Shown: one piece after another, positions 13,468 to 25,472 of the stretch
How positions within the stretch are numbered: the stretch's first letter is position 1
Layout of the letters: every line of letters begins with the position of its first letter
From: Mansonella perstans
Taxonomy: Eukaryota; Nematoda; Chromadorea; Rhabditida; Onchocercidae
Assembly (NCBI GenBank): GCA_037074765.1
Contig: JBAMDO010000078.1
Span: 166,380-230,379, forward strand
Length of the DNA stretch: 64,000 nt
Reading direction: 5' to 3'
Notes under the pieces: generated by a model
What the model was told of the DNA's origin: nothing
Databases searched by the model: none
What the model saw: only the letters and a program-made list of their open reading frames with translations
Translations under genes and position numbers: made by a program

Positions 13468-16200
13468 ATGGCAAATTTGAGTTGCGGTGCGAGATGTCTT
13501 AAATTTTGCCTTTTCGTATTTAATTTGATTTTTTTGGTAATTTTTTCAGATTTTGAATATTTGATTACATTTTGAGTTCTTAAATAATCTTATTGCACGA
13601 TTCAATTTCAGGTCAGCAAGTATCTGTTTTCTTAATGAGAAGAAATCATTCTCATTTACTGAAAATAAAGTAAAGATATTTGTAGCTATGTGGTTTGGTG
13701 TGTGTCGGTATTGGCATCTGGTTGGTGCTGGATCGATACGCAGTGGATAATTTGGCAGTTGCCAGTGAAAAAGTTCAAGTTACCGATGATGGATTACGAG
13801 AATTGGTATGTTTCATGATAATTGTTTTTCCTATCTGTTGAAATGAAGTTGCTAAGGAAGGCTTTTTCACACCTGTCTATTATCTCTGTGACGAAAAAGA
13901 AAATGAAGAGGAAAGTGAAGGAGATCAATTTATAAAAAATCTCAAAAAGAAATTTTGTGCTGATGAAAAATAAAAGTACTCCAAAGAGCATGTCTGGCAT
14001 AACAATATTTAAATTCAATTATTATTGTTCATGTAATGATTCAAATTCATCTTTCTAATATAAATTTAGATATTTGGAAACATGGATTTTTTAATTACAG
14101 GCATCCAAGCCAGCTGCAGTGCGACAAATTGGATTTCTGTTGATTATCGGTGGTATAGTTGTCATTGTTGTATCGTTTATGGGATGTTGTGGAGCAGCCA
14201 AAGAATGGCGCCTCCTTTTATGTTGCGTAAGTTATTCTTGCACATTTATTGACCAATATTGTCAACTGTTTCTGTTCATTTTAACAACAACGAAAACTCA
14301 ATATACATGCATGAATTAAGACTGTAACTATTCAAAACATTTGTTGAAGTGTATCAGTTCAAGACTTCAGAAAGTAGTGATATAAAAAAACTAAAACATG
14401 CGATCAGCATCGAGATAATTATTGTTTAACTGTCTCAGACAGTTTCCGTTCTTGCGCGTGACTCAAACAAAAAGACATAACTAAGAAGAAACTCGAACTG
14501 TTGGTGCTCTCAGGAAGCATTATGTAATTTATAGAATAACAGAATTGAAATTGTACGCTCATTTTGATGCTAAAAACTCATAAATTAGAAATCTGAAGAA
14601 ACGCATCACAGAACAAAGAAGAAAAATAAATGACATTGTAATATGCCAAAGACATTTTAAAGAGTAAATGATCAAATATAGAAGGAGAACTAGCAGTTTT
14701 TTCAATAGTCATGATTATCGTCGCTATTTAGATTGTTTTTTACAGTATGCAACATGCCTAATGATTATACTGGCAATACAGATAGCAGCTGCAATATATG
14801 CTGTCATGCATAGTCATATGGTAGGTGTTCATTTATTTTCTTCCCAGGTCGTTTTAACCTTCCGGATAAAAGACTTTACTTCAATGGTAAAGTCTTTTAT
14901 TTTCATTCCTTCATACGCAGTCTTCTTTACTTGATCCATTTATTTTTTTCTACTAGTTTCTTTTATTAATGAACTGTAGTTCGTACAAGATTTTCGACAA
15001 ATTTTGAAAGCGTCGTTAAAATTGTACAACGGTACGGATACTGCAAGCAGGAAGTCCGATGATACAGCGTTCATGAAAGCTGCATGGGATAAAATTATGA
15101 TCGAGGTAAGTTTGATGATAATATTAATAGGAATAATGAGTCTAATTTTGCGAAGAGTTAAATCAAAACTAAGTCAAGTAAGGTGACATTCGAAAGTGTG
15201 CTAAGTGAATGTTACGGTCATTTGGTCATGTTTTTTAGTTATCATCTGTCTTACTTATCACCCCTATCTCCAGATAATAGCAGTCCCAAATTTTTATGCT
15301 GACCTTTTAATGATAGCGAAATAACTTACCCATATGTGAGAAAGTGATTTACAGAAATCTTGCTGTGGCGTAGATTCAAAAATTGGTGATTTCAACGAAA
15401 GCGGTTGGTATCAGTTAACTGGCCGAAAACATCATTTCCCGCCAGCTTGTTGCCCTCCAAACAAGGATGGTACCTTGATGGAATTTTGCCCCACAATAGC
15501 CAGATATGGCGATGTAAGTCATCATAACAAAATTTTACTGAGCAAAATCATTTTCGACTATCTATTTAATTTTAATCTAAAATTTTGAAAAAAAAGAAAG
15601 TTGAACGATTTGTTTGAAGCGATTTTATTTTTTACACTAATTGCTCCCGCTTATGTTTGTATCGTTGTTTCATTATAGGGCTGCTTTGATAAAATCAAGG
15701 ATTCAGTGCAGGCCTTATCAACTCATTTCAAGATTGTTGCATGGACTGTAATTAGTATTGCATTGATACAGGTAAACTGAATATTTGTCGTTTGTCGCAT
15801 AAGGCTGTTTCTCGTCAGAAAGCGCCAAGACAAAGAATTTTGAAACTTTTTCTGAATTTAGTCAAAATTTTCGCATGTGCTTCTCAAGTTAATCATTTCA
15901 AGTTTTTATTAGGATGATCGCTAAACAAGACATAATTGGAATCTATTTCCACACTTTACTTTTTTTTTTATCGAAAGCTTTTAAAAAATTGCAGAGTTCT
16001 TTGGTTGCCGTGAAATATAAGTTATTCAGGTTATGCAAGTGAATCTCGCAAATAAACTCTGGAGATCACTGAGTATCACAATAAAATCAAGTAGTGATTT
16101 TAAACAACCGTTTAAAGTGTAAAAGTTTTTTTTCCAGATATTCGGTATAACAGTGGCATTTTGCTTATGCAACGCTATTAGTGAAGATGAATACCAATGA
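13468..16200 (+). CDS. Tetraspanin, complete
   Basis: Four-pass membrane organiser of the tetraspanin superfamily. Exons: 13468-13536, 13686-13805, 14101-14226, 14746-14820, 14980-15105, 15355-15513, 15679-15771, 16138-16200. Every junction is in frame and the total is 276 aa, a normal length. The start ATG at 13468 gives the family N-terminus (MANLSCGARCLKFCLFVF): juxtamembrane cysteines, then TM1 running into GLVCVGIGIWLVL. TM2 is IGFLLIIGGIVVIVVSFMGC, followed by the conserved CCGAAKE loop. TM3 is YATCLMIILAIQIAAAIYAV. The large extracellular loop has the diagnostic CCG (KSCCGVDSK), a PACCPP motif and GCFDKI, six cysteines in all, plus an N-glycosylation sequon NGT. TM4 spans the last two exons, with a short tail ending SEDEYQ. 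I cannot assign a specific C. elegans tsp paralogue. Confidence 0.94.
14866..14900. repeat. Perfect 14-bp inverted repeat in tetraspanin intron
   Basis: Arms at 14866-14879 (ATAAAAGACTTTAC) and 14887-14900 are exact reverse complements around a 7-nt loop. It lies 46 nt inside the intron after the TM3 exon. Could form an RNA or DNA hairpin; no function is evident. Confidence 0.85.
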
Positions 16201-16711
16201 TATATACAAGCTCCATCTCTTAATGTGAACTGCTTTTGCTCCATATGTGAATTTTTACTATGCAATGAGTGGTACTTCCTGGAAAATCTTAAAAAATTTT
16301 CCGAGATAATCATTTCAAATTTTTAAGCTTAATTTTGTAAAGGCAAGTAGTTTTGGTTCCAAAGTATTTACATTTAAATGATAAGCAACTGTTAAAAATC
16401 CATGCTAGCAACTAAAATTTTAGAGCTTCTTTAGATAAACTTTATGCGCATGCAAATCGGATTTCTGATTTGAGTTTTGCAGAGGCACTTGGTTTCACAA
16501 TGAAGAAGTTTCTGTTTTATACAGGCCAAACTGGAGATTCATCACCGCAACATCAATCAAAATTCTGCGTTTAGTAAATCTAAAATTGCAATGAATTATT
16601 TGTTTTCGAAATGAAAAAGAAATCATCGTTTCAATTATTTTCACTTCTGGTTAGACGAATTTCCGAATTTTAAGTGTTACTTTCAATGCGTTAATGTTTA
16701 GCTAATTAGTC

Positions 16712-16717
16712 AATAAA
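16712..16717 (+). terminator. Possible poly(A) signal of the tetraspanin gene
   Basis: AATAAA about 510 nt after the TGA at 16198-16200. I did not see a closer canonical hexamer, so the 3'UTR would be fairly long. Weak evidence. Confidence 0.25.
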
Positions 16718-18768
16718 ATTACAATGTTCCGTTATTTTTAGTTACCATAATCCTTTGCAGTTACAGGATATGTTTTTTATGCCATTTTCTTAAAGGAATT
16801 TTTAGAGATTTAAGTAGAAAGAACTTTGCGTCTTCCGTCTAAGCTGTCTTCATTTGTTTACAGTAAATTTTGAAAATTCTTTAGAAATACTTTGGAAACG
16901 ACAATCAATCTTCCTATAGATTTGGAACAAATTTTTTTAAACATTTATTTACTTGGCTTAAACATTCGGAAGCATTGCATTTTTCATTTATTTTTTTTGC
17001 ACTAATTGTCTAATTAGACAGTTGATGTAGTAATAGCAGCAATATTAGGATAGAATAGGAGATAAAAAATGAGCGGACATATATATAACAGTTATAAAGA
17101 GAATTTCGTTGATTTTATAAGAGTGAAATGTAGTGTAAATTATTTCCACTGTTGTCATATTTGCTTTATTCAATTCGATTTGTCAGTTCTTATGCATTTT
17201 GAGTACTTCTTGAAAACAATAAACTGCGAGTATTTGTCAGCATCGAATGCTTTCAAATTTTGTTTGAAATTTTTGAAATGGAAAACAAAGATAGAAAAAA
17301 GCAGGTAAATGAGGAACTTATTGAAGGCTTCACTCTGCCGTTGCTGTCTTTTAATGCTCAAAGTTGACATTCTGTGGCTTACAGCCAAAGGTAAGCAATC
17401 TTTTGCTCGGCATTGCTTATTTTTGGCCAAACATATTTCCTCGTCTTTTTGCTCTTTCTTTCTTGCTAGAGGAATCATTTCTTTCAAGGAATAAATTCGA
17501 TCATAAATTTTTGGAAAGACAAGTACAAAGGATAATAAGAAACAGTTGTGAGATGAAAAGAAACTGTTATTTCTTCAAATGTGAATATTGTGAATAGAGA
17601 TAATTTCTTCGGTTATCATTCTGGATAATATTGCGGTATTTTCACTAACAACATTTCCTGAGACATTTCTAATGAAAATGAGGTGAAAATATAATCTGAG
17701 TAAGCAGTAGTTTGAGTCAATAAATAAATTATGCTTCTAACTTTGCGTAACTCAGTTAGTCATATTATGTCTGAACTTTCTGACGTTCACTGAAAAGAGT
17801 CCTTGAAAAGTCAAAAGTTCTCTGATAATTTATGCATGTATTAGACGAATTTTAGAATCAAAAAAAGTGATGAGTTTCGATTTTCAGAAGCTTTTCTGTA
17901 AGTAATATTACTGACATCTTTGCAGAACAATTCATGAAAAAATGAACACTGTTTTTATTATGATCGAAAGAAAACTATTGATCAAAAATCGGATCTATAT
18001 GCATAAACTTTTTGTTTCTATTGGATAAAAGCTACTCAAAAAACTTGGATATCGAACTTACTTCACAATCACATTTAAAAGATCCAAATAAATCTGCTTT
18101 TCTATTCCACCATACAAAAGATCATTCAGTGCTTCTACTAATAATGTTCCATCTGGATTATTTTTATTTTCTGCCATTACAAAACGAGATGGCACAAATA
18201 TTTCCATGGTCAGGAACAATCATTCTTAGACCGAAACAGCAAAATTTTTCGCGAATTTGGCGCATTTATTGTCCACAGTTCATCACTACGATAAAGAAGA
18301 TACTAAAACTCCGTTCCTTTAAACCGCTATATTCTCGGGAGTCATTCTATACCGGGTTCGTTCATATTTGAGGATTCGCCTTTTTTCTTTTCTTTTCCGT
18401 GATTTTTTTCTTCTAGCCAGTCTTTTCACTAAAATACTATATCTGTGATCGCACAAATCACAGAACGAAATGATGGTGACTTTCTATCATAGAAAGGATG
18501 AAATTTGATTTTGCTTTGTGATATTTTTTAACACAAGTCTTGAGGGGAACTGAGGCTGGAATCAGATAAAATTCAAATCGGAATGTTAGCAGTGGAATGA
18601 ATTATGAGTAAAAATATGAAGAAGAGGTATATAACTGCAAACTTGACATCCAGAAATTTCAAAGTTTCAAAGCTTGCTTGGACTGGAAAAATCCCGATAT
18701 ATTCAGATAGTAAACTTTTAACACTTATTTCAGCGTAGTCTCTCTTTGATCTTAAAGTCTTGTTAGCT
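16718..18768. other. Non-coding interval right of tetraspanin gene
   Basis: AT-rich. The longest open frame, 18012-18371 (+, 119 codons), is rich in Phe/Ile/Leu/Lys/Tyr. It has no acceptor or donor context and no family signature, so I do not call it a gene. Confidence 0.4.
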
Positions 18769-18840
18769 CAGTTATTAGCTCAGCGGTAGAGCGTCTGTTT
18801 TGTAAACAGGCGACTAGCGGTCGTGAGGCAGCATTGAGTT
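18769..18840 (+). pseudogene. tRNA-Thr(TGT)-like sequence, probably a pseudogene
   Basis: The D arm is intact (TAGCTCAGCGGTAGAGC, matching the internal A box). The anticodon arm is good: stem TCTGT/ACAGG, loop TTTGTAA with anticodon TGT at 18801-18803. The T arm is degenerate: no GGTTCGA B box, and the TTC loop is not recognisable. The two candidate acceptor strands do not pair. Probably a decayed tRNA gene or a tRNA-derived SINE head. Confidence 0.55.
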
Positions 18841-18885
18841 ACCGTATATATTGGGACCGGAGCCTGATATCCATTGGTCGCACAT

Positions 18886-19178
18886 CTACCTATCTTCCTT
18901 GTACTGGTTATTGGACTGGATACTGCTCTGATGTTTGTTTTTGCAATTTACCAGATTTTCAGTATGGTACTGGATGCCGCTATCAATACATGAAAGAGCG
19001 ATGACAGTCCAACGGTGAGTACGATATGCTCGATGTGCTATGTGCCCAGATGACTCCTTCCAAAGTAGCTCAGCAACGAATTCCTCTAATAACTCTGTGA
19101 CCTGGAAAGCGTTAATTTTGTGCACGCTTCCCTTTGATACTAAATAAATCACCTTCCGATGATTGAAAAAAGTTCCGC
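18886..19178 (-). other. Open frame of about 97 codons, unrecognised
   Basis: Minus-strand frame, open from the stop near 19180 down to TGA/TAG context at 18886. The peptide is less biased than random AT-rich frames (for example ELLEEFVAELLWKESSGHIA) but has no recognisable domain, no clear start and no clear splice sites. It adjoins the tRNA-like sequence, so a fragment of a mobile element is one option and chance is another. Confidence 0.2.
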
Positions 19179-20600
19179 GTCATATCCCTTGAAAAGAACA
19201 AAAAGACAAATTTTTGCAAGAAACCTACCTATCTTATCCGACAGACGCTGTTCAAAGTTTATCGCTCTAGCAAATTCCATTGTGCCAATACGTTAGACCG
19301 CTTTTTTTATTTTACAAAGGAAAAACAATTAGCAGTGCTAATAGAAAGTTGTACGACCCTCACTAATACTTCGAAATTTGTTTTGAATTGAACAGATCAT
19401 CCTCGCAAATTCTTGCTTACAAAGCTCAGTAGACAAATCTGCCGTGCTCGAACTTGATCAATTATATGCAATTCTCCCCAGTAACCCTTTTTTAATTGAA
19501 AAGCACAGCCTTCGTCAAAAATCACTGCCATTGCGTCATCGTTAAATTTCTTCAAATGTTTTCATTTGCACATTAGGAAAACTTGAAAACCTTGTAATAC
19601 ATCAATAGCTCACATGCTAGCAGTGCACTCTATTTTTGCGGGTACACACTGCATCGATTCATACATTCAACATACAAAATCTTCATAAATAACTCCTCGG
19701 AATCACTATATTTGGAAGATTTGTAAAAGTTAAAACCTAAAGATTACATATTCCTATCAAAACATTGAAAACAACTTATAGATTGTTTTGACCTTTCGCT
19801 GAGACCTTAGCTTCTTCTTTTTCAAGCTATATATTTTTGTATTCTTTATTATGTCATGAATTAATAAGGTATATGATATCTGACAAAAAACTAGAGAAAG
19901 TAGCTAAGAATGACATCTGGCTCGCTGCTAACTCATCTCAAAGTTTCAAATTAATGTAACAAACGTTAAGTATATTCATTTAGCGACTTTAGTTTTTTGA
20001 TTCATAGCATCTGTTACTTCGAAAACAAACTTTAATCAACGCTTCTAACGTACTAAACTTGCAAATATTATTTTTATAGAACTCAATTGTTTTCATCATA
20101 TAATATTTGGTTCCATACACTTTCGGTAATTCTGGTGCTTATACTGCTACTCAATGCTATACCACTTGTTCTAATCAATTCCTGGTCTCAGTTACAAGTA
20201 CTGCGTAAAACAATTTCTGATTTCCGCTTTGTGAAATTGCTTTTTTACATCAGAATTCTTCACAAGAAGTTAAATCAAAGGTGTTCTCGCAGTTTCTATC
20301 TCTTTAGAATTCGACCAGCTCTTTCTAAATCTTTCCTTCAACCTGATGAACAGTAATACCAAAGGTACTGCGTTGAGCATCTTTCGATTCGTTTCGGTTC
20401 TCCCGGTAAGTAACCATGAAACTAACCCATCAGCATTCTTGATGACTTCTTGATGTTCCCACGTACACTCGCGCTAACTGTGTGTCACTTTTTACCGTTC
20501 ACTACCGCTTTTAATGTCGTAATCGCAGAATAATTGTTCCCAACAATCTTACTTATCCGTCGCAAATGAACAAAAAAAGCAAGTATTCTGCTCTCCCTCT

Positions 20601-20856
20601 TGTACTGATGGGGATTCAAAGCTGCCAGATGTGCTGATGAGGATTCAAAGCTGCCAGATGTACTGATGAGGATTCAAAGCTGCCAGATGTACTGATGAGG
20701 ATTCAAAGCTGCCAGATGTACCGATGAGGATTCAAAGCTGCCAGATGTACTGATGAGGATTCAAAGCTGCCAGATGTACTGATGAGGATTCAAAGCTGCC
20801 AGATGTACTGATGAGGATTCAAAGCTGCCAGATGTACTGATGAGGATTCAAAGCTG
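20601..20856 (+). repeat. 29-bp tandem repeat, nine copies
   Basis: Unit TGTACTGATGAGGATTCAAA + GCTGCCAGA, starting at 20601, 20630, 20659, 20688, 20717, 20746, 20775, 20804 and 20833; the last copy is truncated to 24 nt. Copies differ by single bases only (GGGG in copy 1, TGTGC in copy 2, TACC in copy 5). The copies abut directly with no spacers. The period is not a multiple of three, so it is not a protein repeat. Confidence 0.97.
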
Positions 20857-21283
20857 TTCGTCAGGTGGTTTCTCTCTCACAATTCGAAAAAACACCAACT
20901 GTTCAGTATCAGCTCTACTAATCATTCCAAATTAATCGTAAACATTTGCTGCTATCGATCGGTTAAGGATATTACACTCCTAATCGATGAGCCGATACTC
21001 AGTTTCACAGCAATCTTCTCCTTCAATTCATCACATCGTCTCTCTCATTTTCTCTTATTTTCACAGCAACCTAATTCACTCATTTTGCATACTATTTATG
21101 CACTTATGTCGTCTGCTTACTCTTGCTTTCTTGTACAAAACAAATTTCGAAAAACAAGATATTCGATACGCAGTAGGCGGGTCATCCAGAACTTTCTAGA
21201 AGAGTCAGCCCGCTGTCAGTTCCTATATAAACGTGCTTTTCAACTTCACTGATGCTGTATTCATCGTGCGGAGGAGCATGTTT

Positions 21284-21347
21284 GTGGTGGTGGTGGTAGT
21301 TGAGGTTGGAGTTGGAGTTGAGGTTGAGGTTGAGGTTGAGGTTGAGG
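21284..21347 (+). repeat. Low-complexity TGG and GTTGAG repeats
   Basis: A (TGG)n tract at 21284-21300 is followed by about eight copies of the hexamer GTTGAG or its variant GTTGGA. On the minus strand this leaves two frames open over 21182-21415 (Asn-Leu or Pro-Gln repeats). I attribute those frames to low complexity rather than to a gene. Confidence 0.85.
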
Positions 21348-23132
21348 AGTAGGCAGTTTGTCTCGTTTGTTCTTAGTTGAGGGTATGGTGAAGGTTGAAG
21401 CAGTGGTGAGATCAAGATGAATGACCTAAAGTAGGTTTGAATATAAATGGGGAGATGGGTGTGCAGTTGTTTCTGTTAAAGCTATAAAGCTATTCATACT
21501 GATTGATTTTGTCCAAGAGTTATTGCTTATGATTATCCAGCATAATGGGAAAAAATATATCGGAAGTGTTATTTCTTTTTTTTTTTTTTTATTGTTACTG
21601 TTTACGTGAAAATGATATTGCTTTCAGGTGTGATAAAGAGCGAATAATGGAATGTCAGTTAGCGCGAAAACAGTTCACAGAGTTTTTGGATTTGAAACAT
21701 TTGGACCAGTCTTGAGGGCCTTAAGGTTTACAGTTTTGAATTTTTAGTAACAGTGGAACCATTCTTCTACCATTAATTGGATTTTGAGACATTAGAAGTA
21801 CGGGTTTTTGAGTCATGTTTGTTGGGATGTAGTAAAAGACTCGTAGGAAACTGGGTGTTTTTTTTTGAAAAGGGATATCCCAAATGACCGTACTCGTCAA
21901 TGAATTGGAGATTTTCAGGACTGAAGAGATTGAGTAATCCTCAGATAGGGTTGAAGACGATCCCTGAGTAATTATGTAGCGTCACCGTGGAGCAGTGAGG
22001 CACAGAAACACCCGAGAGATCTGTTACGTTACGAAGTTTGAGTCAAGACCGAATAGAACAGCTGGGGTATCCTGTTTTGAAAAACTTGCGAAGGAAATCA
22101 ATACTTATTTTGAAATTTGATGGATGGAAAATGCTGCATTTACCTAGAGGGAAGCTCGTAGAAATAGGAAAAGTTCAAGAACTCTGGGAATTCACAGTGG
22201 GCGCGGTAATGAGTCGTTCCACTCCGGAATGTTTTCCGTTAATGTGGGTATTATTGGTCCTAAATTAGCAGCCATGAAATTTTTAGTACTGTAAATCTAT
22301 TCTCAGTTGGATTCGGAAATTATTTAGAGGTTTATTGAGAAGCAGCATTTGTGATTTGCATATGGTCGCTCGTTAGAGGTGTTTAATATGCACATAAGTT
22401 TGTGTTTGGAAAATAATATCGTTGTTAGAAATTGTAAGTAATAGAAGTAATTGACCTTTCATCACATGTAGCAATACAATAAAACGGTGGTTGTTCTTTT
22501 GAGTTCTAGACAAAGATAGTGGAAAAGCATGAAATATGGCGGTAGTGGCAAGCTACAGGAAGGAATGATGCTCTTAGAGAGTGTAGATGTAATGATAAAA
22601 AAAATTTTTCGGGGTATATTTTGAAACGGGATGTATTATCCGATTGTTATATGCAAAGTTGATTGGAAGATGTAATGATTGCGGGAGATCGCTTCGTGAA
22701 GACTACTAAATTTTGAACGAACTATTTGTTTGTGGTCTTACAGATAACGGGAAGTATTCTCATTGCCATTCAATATCCTCGTAAATTTGGAAACTAAACA
22801 TGTTGGTCCGTGGGTCTATCCAGTGTTGTTTTCGGGATGCAGGATTAGCTAAATTTCTTTATTATGGTAAGATACCTTGCGGAATTAGTGGATAATGGGA
22901 ATAGGTAGGCTATACAAGTAATTTAAACAGGAGGAAGTTAATGATATTTATATGAGAGGCTTGGTGGGCGCGGGCTGAGAATTTGAACAGTGATGTATAA
23001 ATATCGGTTGTCCGGTCTAAGAGAATTCCAGCAATAGGTAAGCTTACAAAAAATGCGCACAAATTTTGCTGGTAGTTGTGAGCGTTCGGTTAGGCTTATT
23101 TGTAATACAACTTGTTCAAGTGACGCGAAAAA

Positions 23133-23265
23133 TACGGACAGCTGTTCGTGTTAGATGTAAAAATGCGGATAACTAACTGCTCGTGTTAAATGTAAAAAAA
23201 ACAGATAATCGTTCGTGTTGGACGTAAAAAAACGGGTGATTGCTCGTATTAAATGTAAAAAAAGA
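23133..23265 (+). repeat. Degenerate 31-36-bp tandem repeat, four copies
   Basis: Four imperfect copies of a unit of the form CGGAT(AAC)TGTTCGTGTTA + AATGTAAAAAA. They vary in the length of the A run and by point changes. They fall at the 3' end of the 128-codon minus-strand frame and create its repeated FFTFNTS motif. Confidence 0.75.
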
Positions 23266-25445
23266 TTCAGACGACATTGCAGCAAAGTTGTTACTTGGTA
23301 GTCGATGTGAAGAATTTATGAGCTCAGATTTTGGATTAGAATAACTGAGTTCAGTATCAGGATTGTAATGGTCAGGTAGTGTGTGTCTTTGCATCAGCTT
23401 CGTCGTGATCCTGCTGTTGGCGAAGTTCAAGCTGTGTAAATTTCGTAAAGATTTTTTACCTGGCATGTTTGGCTTAATGATTTGGAGACAAGATTGCAAA
23501 GGCTTACTGATATAATGATTCGAAACAATGCGTTCACCAAGTTGTTTTACGTGCAGCATGCTGCATTTTATGCAATGAAACTTCTAAAATGAGACGCTCG
23601 TATTGTCAGCAAACCGTCATTGGTTCGAACTGAAAAAATCGAATGAGAAAGATTGGTTTACACTCATATTCAATTCAGAACTAGTGGGACGCTAGAAGGC
23701 AATAGATTTGAATTTATGTGTCATTGCAAAAAAAAAAGTTCCTGTCGAAGGAATTATTGGCAGCAAATTACTGTCTAGACAGAGTGTCAAGCTTATTAAA
23801 CAAAAGATAACCTGTCTTTTAATCGTTTTTTGTTTGATTCATTTGGCGAAAAAAGAAGGGTGGTAGTAGTAGTAATACAGACGTTGTAATTCTGATTTTA
23901 TTCTGATGTTTTGCATGGATGTTTTCAAGGTTCTGCAACTGTCAGGTTTTTGGGCATTACAATTGCTCGTGTTGCTGTTTGTTTGGAGTTTTCTGATATG
24001 TTTGCAACTGGCTAAGCATGGAAGTTACGCATAATTGTTTTAAAAAAGTAGATGAATACATGGTGAGTAATTTGATGAATTTATTCAAGAAGGAATTAAA
24101 AAGAGCTATTTTAGTTTGTTTCAAAACAATAACTGCAGATAATGGTCTTGGAATTTTGAGTTACCAATTTCTTGAATACCGTACAAGAGGAAGCATATAA
24201 AAGAGCAGATCAAAATGGGTCAAAAATTCCTTTGTTGGACTGTCTAAAGTCGAGTTTCATATCGATCTCAATTCTTATGTGTTGTTCTTAACTGATGCGG
24301 GCAATTATAATTCGAGATAAGTTATTTTTCGAAATTTTGTCTTCATTATCTTCTAGTTATTGACTTGGATAGGGATTACGCAAGTGCTAATGAATATGAA
24401 GTTTAGAGAACCATAAGGATCTGCGTATTAATAGATCCATGCATAGTTGGTGTGCTAATTTAGGATAATTTTAGGAGCTACTAATTTAGAATAATTTTAG
24501 AAGCTACTTTACGAATTCCCGCGGACTTTTTTGTAACTGATTTTAAGATCTTTGACTACACTGATCATGTACTTGAAGTGGCGCATAGCGGTATGAAGAT
24601 TCGTACTAGAAATGTTTTTACAAATTGAAGCTTAATTTGGAATAAATGTAAAATATTTTAGGACTCGGTTCCGTAAATCTAGCAGATGATGTTTTCTAAG
24701 CCTTAGCTGTAGTAATTAGTATTTCTTAAAACTGGTTAGGACATACTAGTGTCGTCTGTGATGTATTTATTAGGTAGTGTGGAAGTTTATAATACTATAA
24801 GAAATATCGTCAAGGTTTATTTTTTAGATAGTCGATGGATATAAGTGCATTGTTCTGATGACATTCCGGAGACGTATATATGATCTAGGTAGTAACTCTG
24901 AACACCGTACCGTTATTTCGAGAGCGGAAAGTAACAATGACAGCTTTGAATTTTTGTTGGCATATAGCAATATATAATATGTAACCTTCTATCTTTTTAT
25001 GCTGTGTCGTTTTTTCGTAAGGGTATGAATTTTCATTGTTAGTAACTTCATGAGTAGATTGTAAGCTTAAGTTCGAAGCATTCATGTTAGTTAGCATAGT
25101 GGTGAACAAAGGTTTGGTTCAATTTGTTTTTCTTTTCTATTAATTTCGATATCTTGCAATGATCAGTTAATTATACACATAGCATTGCTCGATTTTAGAT
25201 GGAAAAATCAAGTTGAGATTGCGTTCCTTCCCAAGTAGAAGTTATTGCAGATTTTCTGAAATAGTTGGAATGATGGAATGTCGTGTTTGTCAACAGAAGT
25301 AAGACAGCTGGTCGAAATGTGGCAAAATTGTGCAGGCATTTAGGTAGTAAGTATTTCATTCAGGAATTAGTTTTTCTGTAAGCATTACTTGGTTAACTTG
25401 TAGAAATATTTGTAGGCTAGCATAAGTTCACATTAGGACTTTGGA

Positions 25446-25472
25446 GTCACGGAAGCACTAGTCTTCCGTGAC
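25446..25472. repeat. Perfect 10-bp inverted repeat
   Basis: GTCACGGAAG at 25446-25455 and CTTCCGTGAC at 25463-25472, separated by CACTAGT. Possible hairpin inside the G-skewed block. No poly-T tract follows, so it is not a bacterial-type terminator. Confidence 0.8.

Noticed and set aside
18012..18371. 119-codon plus-strand frame as a gene
   Set aside because: Composition biased to Phe/Ile/Leu/Lys/Tyr with no splice context or family motif. I also checked the reverse strand for mariner transposase motifs and found none.
20601..20856. CRISPR-like array because of 29-bp repeats
   Set aside because: Copies abut directly with no spacers, and the host is a eukaryote; this is a minisatellite.
21182..21415. 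Minus-strand gene with Asn-Leu or Pro-Gln repeats
   Set aside because: Both frames are open because of the GTTGAG repeat; no conserved domain or secure exon boundaries.
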